A stretch of 34,143 nucleotides of DNA from Chromatiales bacterium (GCA_029879245.1 JAOUQQ010000015.1:1-34143), one strand, 5' to 3'; positions 6,871 to 15,665 are shown, numbered from the stretch's first letter. Numbers and translations are program-made. Notes: generated by a model from the letters alone, not told the origin.

Positions 6871-7956
6871 TTAACGTACCGAGTAGTAGAACCCGTCTTC
6901 ACTACCAAAATAGAGGTGGTTACCGTCCAGTATGGCCGATGCGGTGATCGACCCCTGGGTATTTATTTTCCACATAAGTTTGCCGCTGCTGCTATTTACC
7001 GCATGGAGGTTCTTGTCGAAACCGCCGACATAGACCAGATCGCCACCGACAACGACGCCAGAGTTGACCCAGTCGCCGATACGATACTTCCACTTGGGGC
7101 GCTGGTTCGACATATTGATAGCGTAGAGGTAACCATCCTGCGAGCCGACGTAGATGGTGCCGCCGCTGATCGCTGCCTCGCTGTTAATCGCGGCCGCGGT
7201 ACGGTAGCGCCACTGCTGCTGCCCGGTCTTGATCTCTATCGCGTAGAGGGCATCGTCCTGACTGCCGACATAGACTGTTCCATCGTTAAGGGTGGGGGAG
7301 GCGTGAATCTTTCCCTCGGTTGTAAAGCGCCAGCGCTCATTGCCGCTACCAGCTTCAACGGCAAAGAGGTGCATATTGTCACTACCGAAGAAGACCAGAC
7401 CGCTACCCAACGCCGGTGAGGAGTAGATGGGGCTCCCGGCATCGAAACTCCAGCGCTCATTGCCGTTTACGGTGTCGACGGCGAGCAGTTTTCCGGCCAC
7501 ATTACCAACATAGAGGGTGGTCTCGGCCATGACCGGTGAGGTGGTCACCGAACCGCCGGTGGGCAGCTTCCACTTCATCTGTCCTGTTGCGATGTCGATG
7601 GCGTAGAGGTTACCGTCATGACTACCTACATAGGCGATGCCATTGGCAATCAGGGGTGCACCACCGATAGGACCATCAGTTTTATAACGCCACTTCTCGG
7701 CGCCGCTCTTTAGGTCGACTGCAAAGAGGAAGCCGGCGTTGTTACCAAAATAGGCAATCCCGCTGCTAATCACCGATGAGGTCTTGATGGGTGCCTGGCT
7801 GTTGAATTTCCAGACCAGTTGATTGAAGTTGCTTACGCTGCCACTGTAGATACCCGTGTGGCCGGGATTTGAGCGGTACATCTCCATTTTGGCGCTGCCA
7901 CCGCAGCCACCCAGAACAAGTGCGCTTAGCAATACCAATGCACGCCTCTGCATCAT
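6871..7956 (-). CDS. PQQ-like eight-bladed beta-propeller lipoprotein
   Basis: The 361-residue product starts with a lipoprotein signal (lipobox LGGC, Cys18) and then carries about eight copies of the PQQ-type repeat (pattern G-x-hydrophobic-Y-V-G-S-x-D-G-x-L-Y-A-I-D-x-x-T-G-x-x-x-W), consistent with a closed eight-blade propeller. It resembles BamB of the outer-membrane assembly complex and could share that fold, but it is not next to der or hisS as bamB usually is, so I give no symbol. The start is set at the first ATG of a doublet at 7956 because AGGAG lies just upstream; an in-frame upstream start would place that site inside the gene. It should be anchored to a membrane and face the periplasm. 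Confidence 0.85.
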   Translation of the reverse strand: MMQRRALVLLSALVLGGCGGSAKMEMYRSNPGHTGIYSGSVSNFNQLVWKFNSQAPIKTSSVISSGIAYFGNNAGFLFAVDLKSGAEKWRYKTDGPIGGAPLIANGIAYVGSHDGNLYAIDIATGQMKWKLPTGGSVTTSPVMAETTLYVGNVAGKLLAVDTVNGNERWSFDAGSPIYSSPALGSGLVFFGSDNMHLFAVEAGSGNERWRFTTEGKIHASPTLNDGTVYVGSQDDALYAIEIKTGQQQWRYRTAAAINSEAAISGGTIYVGSQDGYLYAINMSNQRPKWKYRIGDWVNSGVVVGGDLVYVGGFDKNLHAVNSSSGKLMWKINTQGSITASAILDGNHLYFGSEDGFYYSVR

Positions 7957-8184
7957 CTCTCTCCTTTTTTGAGTCCACACGGCCTGTTACAACTCCAGGC
8001 CATAATCATTAATTATGCGCAGGACTATGCCATATAGATAAAGGTGAGACCATGCCTTTGTCACACAATTGGTATGTTATTGGGCTTCAGGTGGGGGCGG
8101 GCGAGAATATCGGGTGCTATCAAGGGTTCTCCTCCATCGAGAACGCGCAATAGCTGCCCCGCTAGAGGGCAAGAGAGGATTGGA

Positions 8185-8200
8185 TGCACCAATGTGGTGC
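8185..8200 (+). promoter_or_regulatory. NtrC-type enhancer palindrome, distal site
   Basis: TGCACC-AATG-TGGTGC is almost identical in form to the E. coli NtrC site upstream of glnA (GCAC and GGTGC arms around a five-base AT-rich spacer). It is centred about 99 bases before the predicted sigma-54 start point, the normal distance for an enhancer. Confidence 0.8.
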
Positions 8201-8256
8201 TTCGTGGCGCTGCAAATTGATCAGTTTAGCCCCTTAACCCCCTGATTTACTGTTTG

Positions 8257-8271
8257 GCACCAAGTTGGTGC
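8257..8271 (+). promoter_or_regulatory. NtrC-type palindrome overlapping the -24 element
   Basis: GCACC-AAGTT-GGTGC is a perfect inverted repeat of the same form as the distal site, 71 bp from it centre to centre (close to seven helical turns). Its right arm contains the GG of the -24 promoter element, so a protein bound here would compete with sigma-54 polymerase. Confidence 0.65.
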
Positions 8272-8281
8272 GATTCTTGCT
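8267..8281 (+). promoter_or_regulatory. Sigma-54 promoter of the ammonium transporter gene
   Basis: The sequence TTGGTGC-GATTC-TTGCT has GG at 8267-8268 and GC at 8279-8280 with the required ten bases between, and a good -12 element TTGCT. Transcription would begin near 8292, giving a leader of about 27 bases that holds a GGGGAG ribosome site. Together with the NtrC-type sites this indicates nitrogen-limitation control. Confidence 0.82.
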
Positions 8282-8318
8282 GAAAGCTGCGGCATCGTAA
8301 CTCTAACGGGGAGCTTTC

Positions 8319-9512
8319 ATGGAAAACTCAAGTGGTATCGATACGCTATTTGTCCTGCTGGGTGCCATTATGGTACTGGCGATGCATGCCGGTTTTGCCT
8401 TCCTTGAGGTGGGCACGGTGCGTAAAAAGAATCAGGTTAATGCCCTGGTGAAGATCATTACCGACTTTGCCATCTCCACCATCGCCTATTTCTTTATCGG
8501 TTATGCAGTTGCTTATGGCGTTGGCTTCTTTGATAGCGCCAGGGATCTCAGCATCAACAATGGTTACGAGCTGGTAAAGTTCTTCTTCCTCCTCACCTTT
8601 GCCGCGGCGATCCCGGCGATTATCTCAGGCGGTATCGCCGAGCGCGCCCGTTTCTATCCGCAACTTATCGCCACCTTTGTTCTAGTTGCACTGATCTACC
8701 CCTTCTTCGAGGGTGTCGTGTGGAACGGTAACTTCAGAGTGCAGGCGTGGCTTGAGGCCACCTTTGGCGCCACCTTCCACGACTTCGCGGGCTCTATTGT
8801 CGTGCATGCGATGGGCGGCTGGCTGGCACTCGGCGCGGTGATCCTGCTGGGCCACCGCAAGGGGCGTTATGGCAAGAATGGCGAGGTCTACGCCCATCCC
8901 CCCTCAAGCATCCCCTTTCTGGCGCTGGGCGCCTGGATCCTCACTGTTGGCTGGTTCGGCTTTAACGTGATGTCGGCACAGAGTGTCGGCGGTATCTCCG
9001 GCCTGGTCGCCGTCAACTCCCTGATGGCGATGGTGGGCGGTATCCTCGCTGCGCTGTTTGTAGGTAAGAATGACCCTGGTTTCGTCCACAACGGCCCGCT
9101 CGCCGGTCTGGTGGCGGTGTGCGCCGGCTCCGATCTGATGCACCCGATGGGTGCCCTGATCACGGGCCTGGTAGCGGGTGGGCTCTTCGTCTGGACCTTC
9201 ACCCTGGTGCAGAACAGGTGGAAGATCGACGACGTACTCGGCGTCTGGCCACTGCACGGCCTGTGCGGTGCCTGGGGCGGCATCGCGGCAGGCATCTTCG
9301 GCCTGGAGGCGTTGGGTGGCATGGGGGGCGTTACCTTTATGTCGCAACTGATCGGCACACTCTTTGGTGTGGTGATCGCCACCGCTGGTGGTTTTGTCGT
9401 CTACGGTGCACTGAAACAGTTTATCGGCCTGCGTCTCTCCGAGGAGGAGGAGTATGAGGGTGCCGATCTGGCGATCCACAAGATTGCAGCAGAGCCTAAC
9501 TACGACCGTTAA
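8319..9512 (+). CDS. amtB: Ammonium transporter (Amt family)
   Basis: The 397-residue inner-membrane protein conducts ammonium/ammonia uptake. About eleven hydrophobic spans are visible. Family signatures include the conserved HDFAGSIVVHAMGG, whose second His (163) and His313 (VWPLHGLCGAWGG) form the pore twin-His pair, with Asp155 nearby, and SGGIAERARF. There is no cleavable signal sequence, unlike E. coli AmtB. The C-terminus has the acidic LRLSEEEEYEGADL element usual for the cytosolic tail that contacts PII proteins. No glnK gene lies next to it, which is the common arrangement, so its PII partner must be encoded elsewhere. Promoter elements upstream point to NtrC/sigma-54 control. Confidence 0.95.
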   Translation: MENSSGIDTLFVLLGAIMVLAMHAGFAFLEVGTVRKKNQVNALVKIITDFAISTIAYFFIGYAVAYGVGFFDSARDLSINNGYELVKFFFLLTFAAAIPAIISGGIAERARFYPQLIATFVLVALIYPFFEGVVWNGNFRVQAWLEATFGATFHDFAGSIVVHAMGGWLALGAVILLGHRKGRYGKNGEVYAHPPSSIPFLALGAWILTVGWFGFNVMSAQSVGGISGLVAVNSLMAMVGGILAALFVGKNDPGFVHNGPLAGLVAVCAGSDLMHPMGALITGLVAGGLFVWTFTLVQNRWKIDDVLGVWPLHGLCGAWGGIAAGIFGLEALGGMGGVTFMSQLIGTLFGVVIATAGGFVVYGALKQFIGLRLSEEEEYEGADLAIHKIAAEPNYDR

Positions 9513-9540
9513 ATCAGAGAGCGTTGTAGAGATGAAGAAT

Positions 9541-9560
9541 GGCCACAAGGCCCGTTTTTT
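9541..9560 (+). terminator. Weak terminator-like hairpin after the amt gene
   Basis: A short GGCC-ACAA-GGCC stem-loop is followed by CCG and six T residues. The stem is only four base pairs, but the T-run and location after the transporter gene favour a terminator. Confidence 0.45.
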
Positions 9561-9593
9561 ATGGCTCATATTCCAGTATCAAATATAAGTATA

Positions 9594-9622
9594 TTGCATA
9601 ATACTAATATTGATTGTATGAT
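9594..9622 (+). promoter_or_regulatory. Sigma-70 promoter of the Sel1-repeat gene
   Basis: TTGCAT (9594-9599) and TATGAT (9617-9622) are spaced by exactly 17 bases inside a distinctly AT-rich stretch. The start point would be near 9629, some 33 bases before the ATG, with GGAG at 9651-9654 as ribosome site. Confidence 0.75.
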
Positions 9623-9661
9623 GCTGCACTCTCAGGCAGACCCAATTCAAGGAGATGAGCG

Positions 9662-9955
9662 ATGAATACTCCATACAGCAGAGTCATTAAACCGGTGGTA
9701 CGTGCGATCATGTTGGTGGCGATTCCCTTGCTGAGCTTTGCCTCGGTAACTCATGCTATTGATCTGGAGAGGCCGGTGTTTGAGTTTCAAAGCAAGCTGG
9801 CCAATCAGGGCAATGCCACAGCGCAGTACTTCCTGGCCCAGATGTATGAAGAGGGGCGTGGTACTGAGGCTAATCCAGAGTTGGCAAAGCAGTGGTACGA
9901 GAAGGCGAAGCTTAACGGCTATGAGCCAGGAAGTGGCGCCGGCGTGGTCAACTAA
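9662..9955 (+). CDS. Small secreted Sel1-repeat protein
   Basis: The 97-residue product has a long N-terminal region with a hydrophobic core and probable signal cleavage after THA (about residue 32). The mature part of about 65 residues contains a single Sel1-like repeat ([20 protein letters not shown] ... A[12 protein letters not shown]). Sel1 repeats are TPR-like helical pairs for protein contacts; one copy alone is unusually small, so it probably works as a dimer or by binding a partner. It has its own strong promoter and lies between the ammonium transporter and recQ with no clear link to either. Confidence 0.75.
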   Translation: MNTPYSRVIKPVVRAIMLVAIPLLSFASVTHAIDLERPVFEFQSKLANQGNATAQYFLAQMYEEGRGTEANPELAKQWYEKAKLNGYEPGSGAGVVN

Positions 9956-9973
9956 TTACGCTGTTATCCACCA

Positions 9974-9996
9974 GGGGGCGGTGTATGATCGCCCCC
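9974..9996 (+). other. Inverted repeat enclosing the first recQ start codon
   Basis: GGGGGCG (9974-9980) can pair with CGCCCCC (9990-9996) with a nine-base loop holding the ATG at 9985; the second candidate ATG (9997) follows immediately. The left arm is also the only purine-rich ribosome site in the region, so the hairpin would mask it. Confidence 0.45.
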
Positions 9997-12135
9997 ATGA
10001 GTTCTCCCAATCCCCTGAGCATTTCGGCTCATCAAATCCTGCAACAGACCTTTGGCTACGACGCTTTTCGTCCGCAGCAGGGCGAGATCGTCGAGCAGCT
10101 GATCGGCGGTGGCGATGCCCTGGTGTTGATGCCCACCGGCGGCGGCAAGTCGCTCTGCTACCAAATCCCCTCGATGGTGCGGCGGGGGGTGGGGATCGTG
10201 GTCTCACCGCTGATTGCCCTGATGCAGGACCAGGTCGATGCCCTGCGGCAGAACGGGGTACGCGCCGCCTTTCTCAACTCCACCCTTAGCCTTGATGAGG
10301 TGCGCGAGGTGGAGTCCCAACTCCACCGTGGCGATCTGGACCTGCTCTACGTGGCGCCGGAGCGCCTGCTGCTGCCGCGTACGCTGGACCTGATTGAAAG
10401 TATCCCGGTCGCCCTGTTTGCCATCGACGAGGCGCACTGCGTCTCCCAGTGGGGGCACGACTTTCGTCCCGAGTATGTGCAGCTATCGATCCTGCACCAG
10501 CGCTTCCCCCATATCCCGCGCATCGCGCTGACCGCCACCGCCGACGGTGCAACGCGGCGCGAGATCATCGAGCGGCTGGCGCTTGAAAATGCCCGGCAGT
10601 TCATCAGCGGCTTCGACCGCCCCAATATCCGCTATCGCATCGCCGAGAGCCGCGGCAATGCCCGTGACGAGCTGTTGCGTTTTATCCGCAACGAGCACCA
10701 GGGGGAGGCGGGGATCGTCTACTGCCTCTCCAGAAAAAAGGTGGAAGAGGTAGCAAAGTGGCTCGCCACAAAGGGCGTGAATGCCCTGCCTTATCACGCA
10801 GGTATCCGGGCCGACGTGCGGGCACGGAATCAGCAGCGCTTCCTGCGCGAGGAGGGGGTGGTGATCGTCGCCACCATCGCCTTCGGTATGGGCATCGATA
10901 AGCCCGACGTGCGTTTTGTCGCCCACCTCAATCTGCCGAAGAGCCTGGAGGCCTACTATCAGGAGACCGGTCGCGCCGGGCGCGATGGCCAGCCCGCAGA
11001 CGCCTGGATGCTCTACGGCCTGCAGGATGTGATCACCTTAAAGCAGATGCAGGCCAGCTCCGATGCACCGGAACAGATCAAGCGTATTGAGCACCACAAG
11101 CTCGATGCGATGCTCGGCCTGTGTGAATTAACCAGCTGTCGTCGTCAGGCACTGCTGCGCTATTTTGACGACGAGCTGGCCGAGCCATGCGGTAACTGCG
11201 ACACCTGCCTGGAGCCGCCCGTCACCTGGGATGCCACCATCGCGGCACGCAAGGCACTCTCCTGCGTCCATCGCACCGGCCAGCGCTTCGGCGTCACCTA
11301 TCTGGTTGATGTGCTGTTGGGTAAGGGTAATACGCGAATACGCCATTTTGGCCATGACAAGGTGAGCACCTTTGGCATCGGACCTGAGCTTAACCAGAGC
11401 GAGTGGCGCAACCTCTACCGTCAGCTCATCGCCCACGGCCTGCTGGCGGTCGATATGGAGGGGCACGGAGGCCTGCACCTGACCGAGGCGAGTCGCCCGG
11501 TGTTGCGTGGTGAGCAGCCGCTACACTTGCGCAAACTCTCACGCAAGAAATCGATGAAGAGCCGTGAACGTAAGGCCAACCGCTTCGCCGATCAGGGGCA
11601 GGATAAATTGTGGCAGGCGTTGCGTAGCCGACGCCAGCAACTGGCCGACGAGCAGGGCATTCCTGCCTACATGATCTTCCACGACGCCACCCTGGGCGAG
11701 ATGGTGGAAAACCGTCCCGAGACCCTGGTGCAGCTCGCCAAAATCTCCGGCGTCGGCGCCAAGAAACTCGACGCCTACGGTGAGGCCTTTCTCGACGTGC
11801 TCAACGAATACCGCAACCTCGAAGATGACAGCCAGAGCGACAGCGAAGAGGAGACACTACAACTGTTTCGCCTCGGCATGGATGTGCCGGCCATCGCCGC
11901 ACAACGTGGCTTAAAAGAGACCACCGTCTACAACCACCTGAGCAAGGGCATAGAGCGCGGCGAGGTGCCGCTACGCGAAGTGGTAAAACTGGAAGACCAC
12001 CAACTCGAAGCGATCCGCTTCGCCCTCGAACACCATGACGGCGGCAAACGACTCAAGCCGGTGTTCGAGGCGCTGGAGGGGGAGTTTTCTTATGAGGTTT
12101 TGCGGTGTGTTAGGGCGGATGTGGTTGGGGGATAA
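9985..12135 (+). CDS. recQ: ATP-dependent DNA helicase RecQ, long form
   Basis: The product (716 residues from 9985, 712 from the in-frame ATG at 9997) unwinds DNA 3'-5' in repair. Order: helicase core with the Gln motif [10 protein letters not shown], Walker [13 protein letters not shown] box ([20 protein letters not shown]) and motif [12 protein letters not shown]; the zinc-binding RQC part with CELTSC...CGNCDTC; a winged helix; and an HRDC domain (about 525-610). Beyond it is an extra segment of roughly 90 residues with a helix-turn-helix look ([26 protein letters not shown]), known from some RecQ and Lhr-type helicases but absent from E. coli RecQ (about 610 residues). Which start is used is unclear because of the hairpin over the first one. 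Confidence 0.95.
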   Translation: MIAPMSSPNPLSISAHQILQQTFGYDAFRPQQGEIVEQLIGGGDALVLMPTGGGKSLCYQIPSMVRRGVGIVVSPLIALMQDQVDALRQNGVRAAFLNSTLSLDEVREVESQLHRGDLDLLYVAPERLLLPRTLDLIESIPVALFAIDEAHCVSQWGHDFRPEYVQLSILHQRFPHIPRIALTATADGATRREIIERLALENARQFISGFDRPNIRYRIAESRGNARDELLRFIRNEHQGEAGIVYCLSRKKVEEVAKWLATKGVNALPYHAGIRADVRARNQQRFLREEGVVIVATIAFGMGIDKPDVRFVAHLNLPKSLEAYYQETGRAGRDGQPADAWMLYGLQDVITLKQMQASSDAPEQIKRIEHHKLDAMLGLCELTSCRRQALLRYFDDELAEPCGNCDTCLEPPVTWDATIAARKALSCVHRTGQRFGVTYLVDVLLGKGNTRIRHFGHDKVSTFGIGPELNQSEWRNLYRQLIAHGLLAVDMEGHGGLHLTEASRPVLRGEQPLHLRKLSRKKSMKSRERKANRFADQGQDKLWQALRSRRQQLADEQGIPAYMIFHDATLGEMVENRPETLVQLAKISGVGAKKLDAYGEAFLDVLNEYRNLEDDSQSDSEEETLQLFRLGMDVPAIAAQRGLKETTVYNHLSKGIERGEVPLREVVKLEDHQLEAIRFALEHHDGGKRLKPVFEALEGEFSYEVLRCVRADVVGG

Positions 12136-12194
12136 TAAGCGGAGTACCCTGTGCACTCTGTCAATTAACCAAGTAGTGTTTCAACATAAATTTA

Positions 12195-12572
12195 ATGGAT
12201 GACGATTGGTTGTTTGCTATGGGAAAATTTGAGTGGTATTCGATATATGTAGGTGCTGCGTATTTGTTATCTACAGGTGTGGCTTTTCAGGCTGTAGTAG
12301 TGTGGTATGCGAGGTATGTGAACAGCATAGGAAAGGTTGGTTCATTGGTGTCTGATATGGTCATGTTAATCAATCTTTCCGTTTTTTTCTTGGTGGGAAC
12401 ATTTTCTATCGGGGCTGTATTCGCGTATGGAAAAATCAAGGGTGTGCATGACATTTATGTGGATGTGTTTGCAATATCTCTAATTGCTTTTCTAGTATGT
12501 GTAGTAGTTATCCTGAAACTATTATCAAAAAAATTAAAAGAATGCGGCTTGGGAAATCATAACGCTAATTAG
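12195..12572 (+). CDS. AT-rich orphan membrane protein
   Basis: A 125-residue open frame with three hydrophobic segments (about residues 16-42, 50-78 and 88-112) and a Lys-rich C-terminus (KLLSKKLKECG). I do not recognise it. Base use is much more AT-rich than in recQ and rapA on both sides, and no good ribosome site stands before the ATG; a second in-frame Met lies at codon 9. A palindromic dispersed repeat follows directly after the stop. These points suggest horizontally acquired DNA. It could be an immunity- or effector-related small membrane protein, but nothing in the sequence proves that. Confidence 0.55.
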   Translation: MDDDWLFAMGKFEWYSIYVGAAYLLSTGVAFQAVVVWYARYVNSIGKVGSLVSDMVMLINLSVFFLVGTFSIGAVFAYGKIKGVHDIYVDVFAISLIAFLVCVVVILKLLSKKLKECGLGNHNAN

Positions 12573-12580
12573 AATTATTC

Positions 12581-12609
12581 CTCGCACCCACGCAGAGCGT
12601 GGGAACGAG
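12581..12609. repeat. REP-like palindromic repeat unit
   Basis: The element has CCCACGC (12587-12593), loop AGA, GCGTGGG (12597-12603), and outer arms CTCG (12581-12584) and CGAG (12606-12609) separated by a two-base mismatch on each side. From memory, near-identical units of the type CTCGTTCCCACGCTCTGCGT recur in many gammaproteobacterial genomes. Only one copy is seen in this window. It lies between the ends of convergent genes and may also end transcription. Confidence 0.65.
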
Positions 12610-12621
12610 AAGCTCCTTAGC

Positions 12622-15540
12622 CTACATCGCCACCACAACCCGAACCGCATCCAGCCTCGCTTTGGCAGAATCAAGCGCCAGGTCTAGCGCGCGCCACTGT
12701 TCACGGAAGAATTCCACCTCTTCCTCTCTCACGTTGGGATTAACGTGACGTAGCGCTTCCAGACGATCAATTTCACGGCTGAGCAGTTCGCCGCTCTGTT
12801 TGTGAGCGCTGGCGATAATCGCGGGGGCCTGTTGCTCGGCGAGGTTCTCGGCGCTGGCGATGATCTCGCGCAGCTCTTTTTCGTAGGCGCAGATCACTTT
12901 GTGGGCGGTGGCCTTTTCCAGCGGCTGGCGCTGGGCGTTGATCTCTTCGTGCGCGAGCTTGTCGGCGAGGTTGTTGCCGCTCTGGCCTACCAGCACACGA
13001 ATGGTGGTGGGGGGCAGGTAGCGCTCGGCGTGTAGCGCGGTGGCGGCGGTGCTCTCTACTACGAACAGCGCCTCCAGCAGCAGGGTGCCGGGTTTGATGC
13101 GCGTGCTTTTGATGGCTGTGATGGCGCTGTTGCCCAACTCTCCACTGAGGATGGTTTCCATAGCTGCGGTGGTGAGTGGATGATCCCAGGTCAGGTAGTG
13201 CAGGTCTTCGTTGGCCAGGGCGTGGTCACGTTCGCAGGTGAAGCTTATGCCATCCTCGCTAAGTCCGGGCAGGCCGCTCACCTGCATCTGCTCGCCGGGG
13301 CGGATCACGGTGCTGCGCTCACTGTGGGCCTCGCTGTCGATACCGAAGCAGTCGAACACCTTGTTCAGGTAGTCGGGCAGGGTGGTGAAGGCGTCATCCA
13401 GTTTTGCCTCTTGTTGAAGCTGTTGGGCGATGCCGGGGCGGCAGGAGTTGACCTCCAGCAGGCGGTCGCGGCCACGGTGCAGTTCATCGTCCAGCTCGCG
13501 GTGCAGCTGGTAGCTGGCCTCGATCAGGGCGCTCAGCAGCGCCTCGTCGTGGTCCGGGTGATGTAGCGCCGCCACCAGATCGGCGGCCACGCGCACGAAG
13601 ACACTGTGCCCGGCGGGACAGGTCTTCTCAAAGGCACCCAGCGCCTCGTGGTACCAGCGGAACATCAGCGCCTGGCCGCTGTGCTCCAGGTAGGGGACGT
13701 GGATATTAATGGTCTCGCTCTGACCGATGCGATCCAGGCGGCCGATGCGCTGCTCCAGCAGGTCGGGGTTGAGCGGCAGGTCGAACAGGATGAGGTGGTG
13801 GGCGAACTGGAAGTTGCGCCCCTCGCTGCCGATCTCCGAGCAGATCAACACCGGGCTGCCGAACTCCGGGTCGGCGAAGTAGGCGGCGGCGCGGTCGCGC
13901 TCCAGCAGGCTCATGTCCTCGTGGAATACTGCCGCGTGCAGGCCGGTGGTGACGCGCAGGTGTTCGGCCAGATCCATCGCGGTGTCGGCGCTGGCGGCGA
14001 TCACCAGCACCTTCTTGCCACGCAACGCCTTGAGCGTGTCGGCCAGCCACTGGGCGCGCGGGTCGATGCGGGTCCAGGGGGTGTGGGCGGCGGCATCATC
14101 GGCCTGCCCACTATCCGCTTGAAAGAGCAATTCGGGACAGAGCAGCAGCTGCGGCTCGTTGAGGCCGCTGGCACGGAATACCTTTAGTGTCTCGGCATAT
14201 TCGGCGGGCAGGGGCAGCGGATAGGGGTGCAGCTCCCGTCCGGGAAAGCCCTGCACCGCAGCGCGGGTGTTGCGGTAGAGGATGCGTCCGGTGCCGTGGC
14301 GGTCCAGCAGGTGGCTTACCAGTTCGTCGCGGGCGGTGGCGCGCTCGGCTTCACTCCCGGCCCCCTGTAGCGCGTCAAACAGCTCGCGGTTGTCCTCCTC
14401 GCCCAGCGACTCCATCAGCACCTGCCACGCCGCGTCGTCCAGCGGGCGGTTCTCCAGCAGCTCCTCCACCGCGTTGGCCACAGGCTCGTAGCCCTTTTCC
14501 TCGGCGACGAAGGTCTCGAAGTCGTGGAATCTGTCCGCATCGAGCAGGCGCAGGCGGGCGAAGTGGCTTGCCTTGCCCAGCTGCTCCGGGGTGGCGGTGA
14601 GCAGCAGTACGCCGGGGATCTTTCGGGCCAGCGCCTCTACCAGCTGATATTCGATGCTGGGGGCCTCGGGCGACCACTCCAGGTGGTGCGCCTCGTCTAC
14701 CACCAGCAGGTCCCACTCGCTTTGCAGGATCTGTTGCATGCGCGGCGGGTGATTATGGAGAAAATCCAGAGAACAGAGCACCAGCTGTGCCGAGTCGAAG
14801 GGGTTGGCCTGCTCACCGCTCTGCTCCACCGCCTGGCAGCGCGCCTCGTCAAAGATGGAGAAGTGCAGGTTGAAGCGGCGCACCATCTCCACCAGCCACT
14901 GGTGGGTAAGGCTCTCGGGCACCACGATAAGCACCCGCCGCGCCTGCCCGGTGAGCAGCTGCTGGTGCAGAATCAGGCCCGCCTCGATGGTCTTGCCCAG
15001 TCCTACCTCGTCGGCCAGCAGCACCCGTGGGGCGAAGCGCCCAGCCACCTCGTGAGCGATGTAGAGCTGGTGGGGCAGCAGGCTGGTGCGCACCCCGGTG
15101 AGGCCGCGCAGCGGCGAGTGGCCGAGGCGGTTGGCGTGTTGCAGGGTCTCGTAACGCAGGGCGAACCACTTGTCCGCGTCGAGCTGGCCGGTGAAGAGGC
15201 GCTCAGTGGGGCGACTCAGCTGCATCAGGTCGTTCAGCTCCCCCTCCGGCAGGGCGGTGAGCAGGCCATCGTCACTGCGACGGCCACCATAAATCAGCAG
15301 CCCGCCACGCTCCTCCACCGACTCGACGATGATCGACCACCCCTCCTGCGACTGCGCCTCATCCCCCGCCTTGAACTGCACCCGGGTCAGCGGCGCGCTC
15401 TGCCGGGCGTAAACCCGCTGCTCGCCGGTGGCAGGGAAGAGTACCGTCACGGTGCGGTGATCGGTATCGAGGATGGTGCCAAGGCCCATCTGCAGTTCTG
15501 CGTCGCTGATCCAGCGCTGGCCGGGGAGAAATTCTTGCAC
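12622..15540 (-). CDS. rapA: RNA polymerase-associated ATPase RapA
   Basis: A Swi2/Snf2-family ATPase that recycles RNA polymerase. The N-terminal region (GQRWISDAELQMGLGTILDTDHRTVTVLFPATGEQ) is the Tudor-like RapA domain. Motifs: Walker A LADEVGLGKTIEAGL, DEAH box VVDEAHHLEW, TATPEQ, and in the second RecA domain CSEIGSEGRNFQF and QRIGRLDRIGQ. I take the GTG at 15540 as start, giving 972 residues against 968 in E. coli and an N-terminus (VQEFLPGQRW) that fits the family; GAGG lies about eight bases upstream. The frame stays open to 15630, but the extra 30 residues look unlike the family. Long open frames on the opposite strand here are a by-product of its GC-rich codon use. Confidence 0.95.
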   Translation of the reverse strand: MQEFLPGQRWISDAELQMGLGTILDTDHRTVTVLFPATGEQRVYARQSAPLTRVQFKAGDEAQSQEGWSIIVESVEERGGLLIYGGRRSDDGLLTALPEGELNDLMQLSRPTERLFTGQLDADKWFALRYETLQHANRLGHSPLRGLTGVRTSLLPHQLYIAHEVAGRFAPRVLLADEVGLGKTIEAGLILHQQLLTGQARRVLIVVPESLTHQWLVEMVRRFNLHFSIFDEARCQAVEQSGEQANPFDSAQLVLCSLDFLHNHPPRMQQILQSEWDLLVVDEAHHLEWSPEAPSIEYQLVEALARKIPGVLLLTATPEQLGKASHFARLRLLDADRFHDFETFVAEEKGYEPVANAVEELLENRPLDDAAWQVLMESLGEEDNRELFDALQGAGSEAERATARDELVSHLLDRHGTGRILYRNTRAAVQGFPGRELHPYPLPLPAEYAETLKVFRASGLNEPQLLLCPELLFQADSGQADDAAAHTPWTRIDPRAQWLADTLKALRGKKVLVIAASADTAMDLAEHLRVTTGLHAAVFHEDMSLLERDRAAAYFADPEFGSPVLICSEIGSEGRNFQFAHHLILFDLPLNPDLLEQRIGRLDRIGQSETINIHVPYLEHSGQALMFRWYHEALGAFEKTCPAGHSVFVRVAADLVAALHHPDHDEALLSALIEASYQLHRELDDELHRGRDRLLEVNSCRPGIAQQLQQEAKLDDAFTTLPDYLNKVFDCFGIDSEAHSERSTVIRPGEQMQVSGLPGLSEDGISFTCERDHALANEDLHYLTWDHPLTTAAMETILSGELGNSAITAIKSTRIKPGTLLLEALFVVESTAATALHAERYLPPTTIRVLVGQSGNNLADKLAHEEINAQRQPLEKATAHKVICAYEKELREIIASAENLAEQQAPAIIASAHKQSGELLSREIDRLEALRHVNPNVREEEVEFFREQWRALDLALDSAKARLDAVRVVVAM

Positions 15541-15665
15541 GTATCTGCCTCTGTGGGGTGAAGGGGGCGCAATGTTAGAACAAATGTAGCCTATTGGCAC
15601 GGGTTTGGAGGGAAATGTCTTGTATGTCATGATGAACGGAGGGAGAAAATCACAATTCAGGGGGC

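Larger units (their letters stand above)
7957..8318. other. Intergenic control region between the divergent PQQ-repeat gene and amt
   Basis: These 362 bases have no convincing gene. The right third holds the sigma-54 promoter and two NtrC-type palindromes of the ammonium transporter (separate entries). Near the left end there is a six-base-stem inverted repeat (GGCCTG/CAGGCC, 7981-8001) just upstream of the PQQ-repeat gene start. The middle (about 8050-8180) shows nothing I can name. Confidence 0.6.

Noticed and set aside
6871-7956. Naming the PQQ-repeat lipoprotein bamB
   Set aside because: Fold and lipobox agree, but the gene is not in the usual der/hisS context and the repeats are more regular than in BamB, so a specific name is not safe.
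14524-15561. A 345-codon open frame on the + strand opposite rapA
   Set aside because: It is wholly antisense to well-conserved rapA codons, has no protein-like family features and is explained by GC-rich codon bias.
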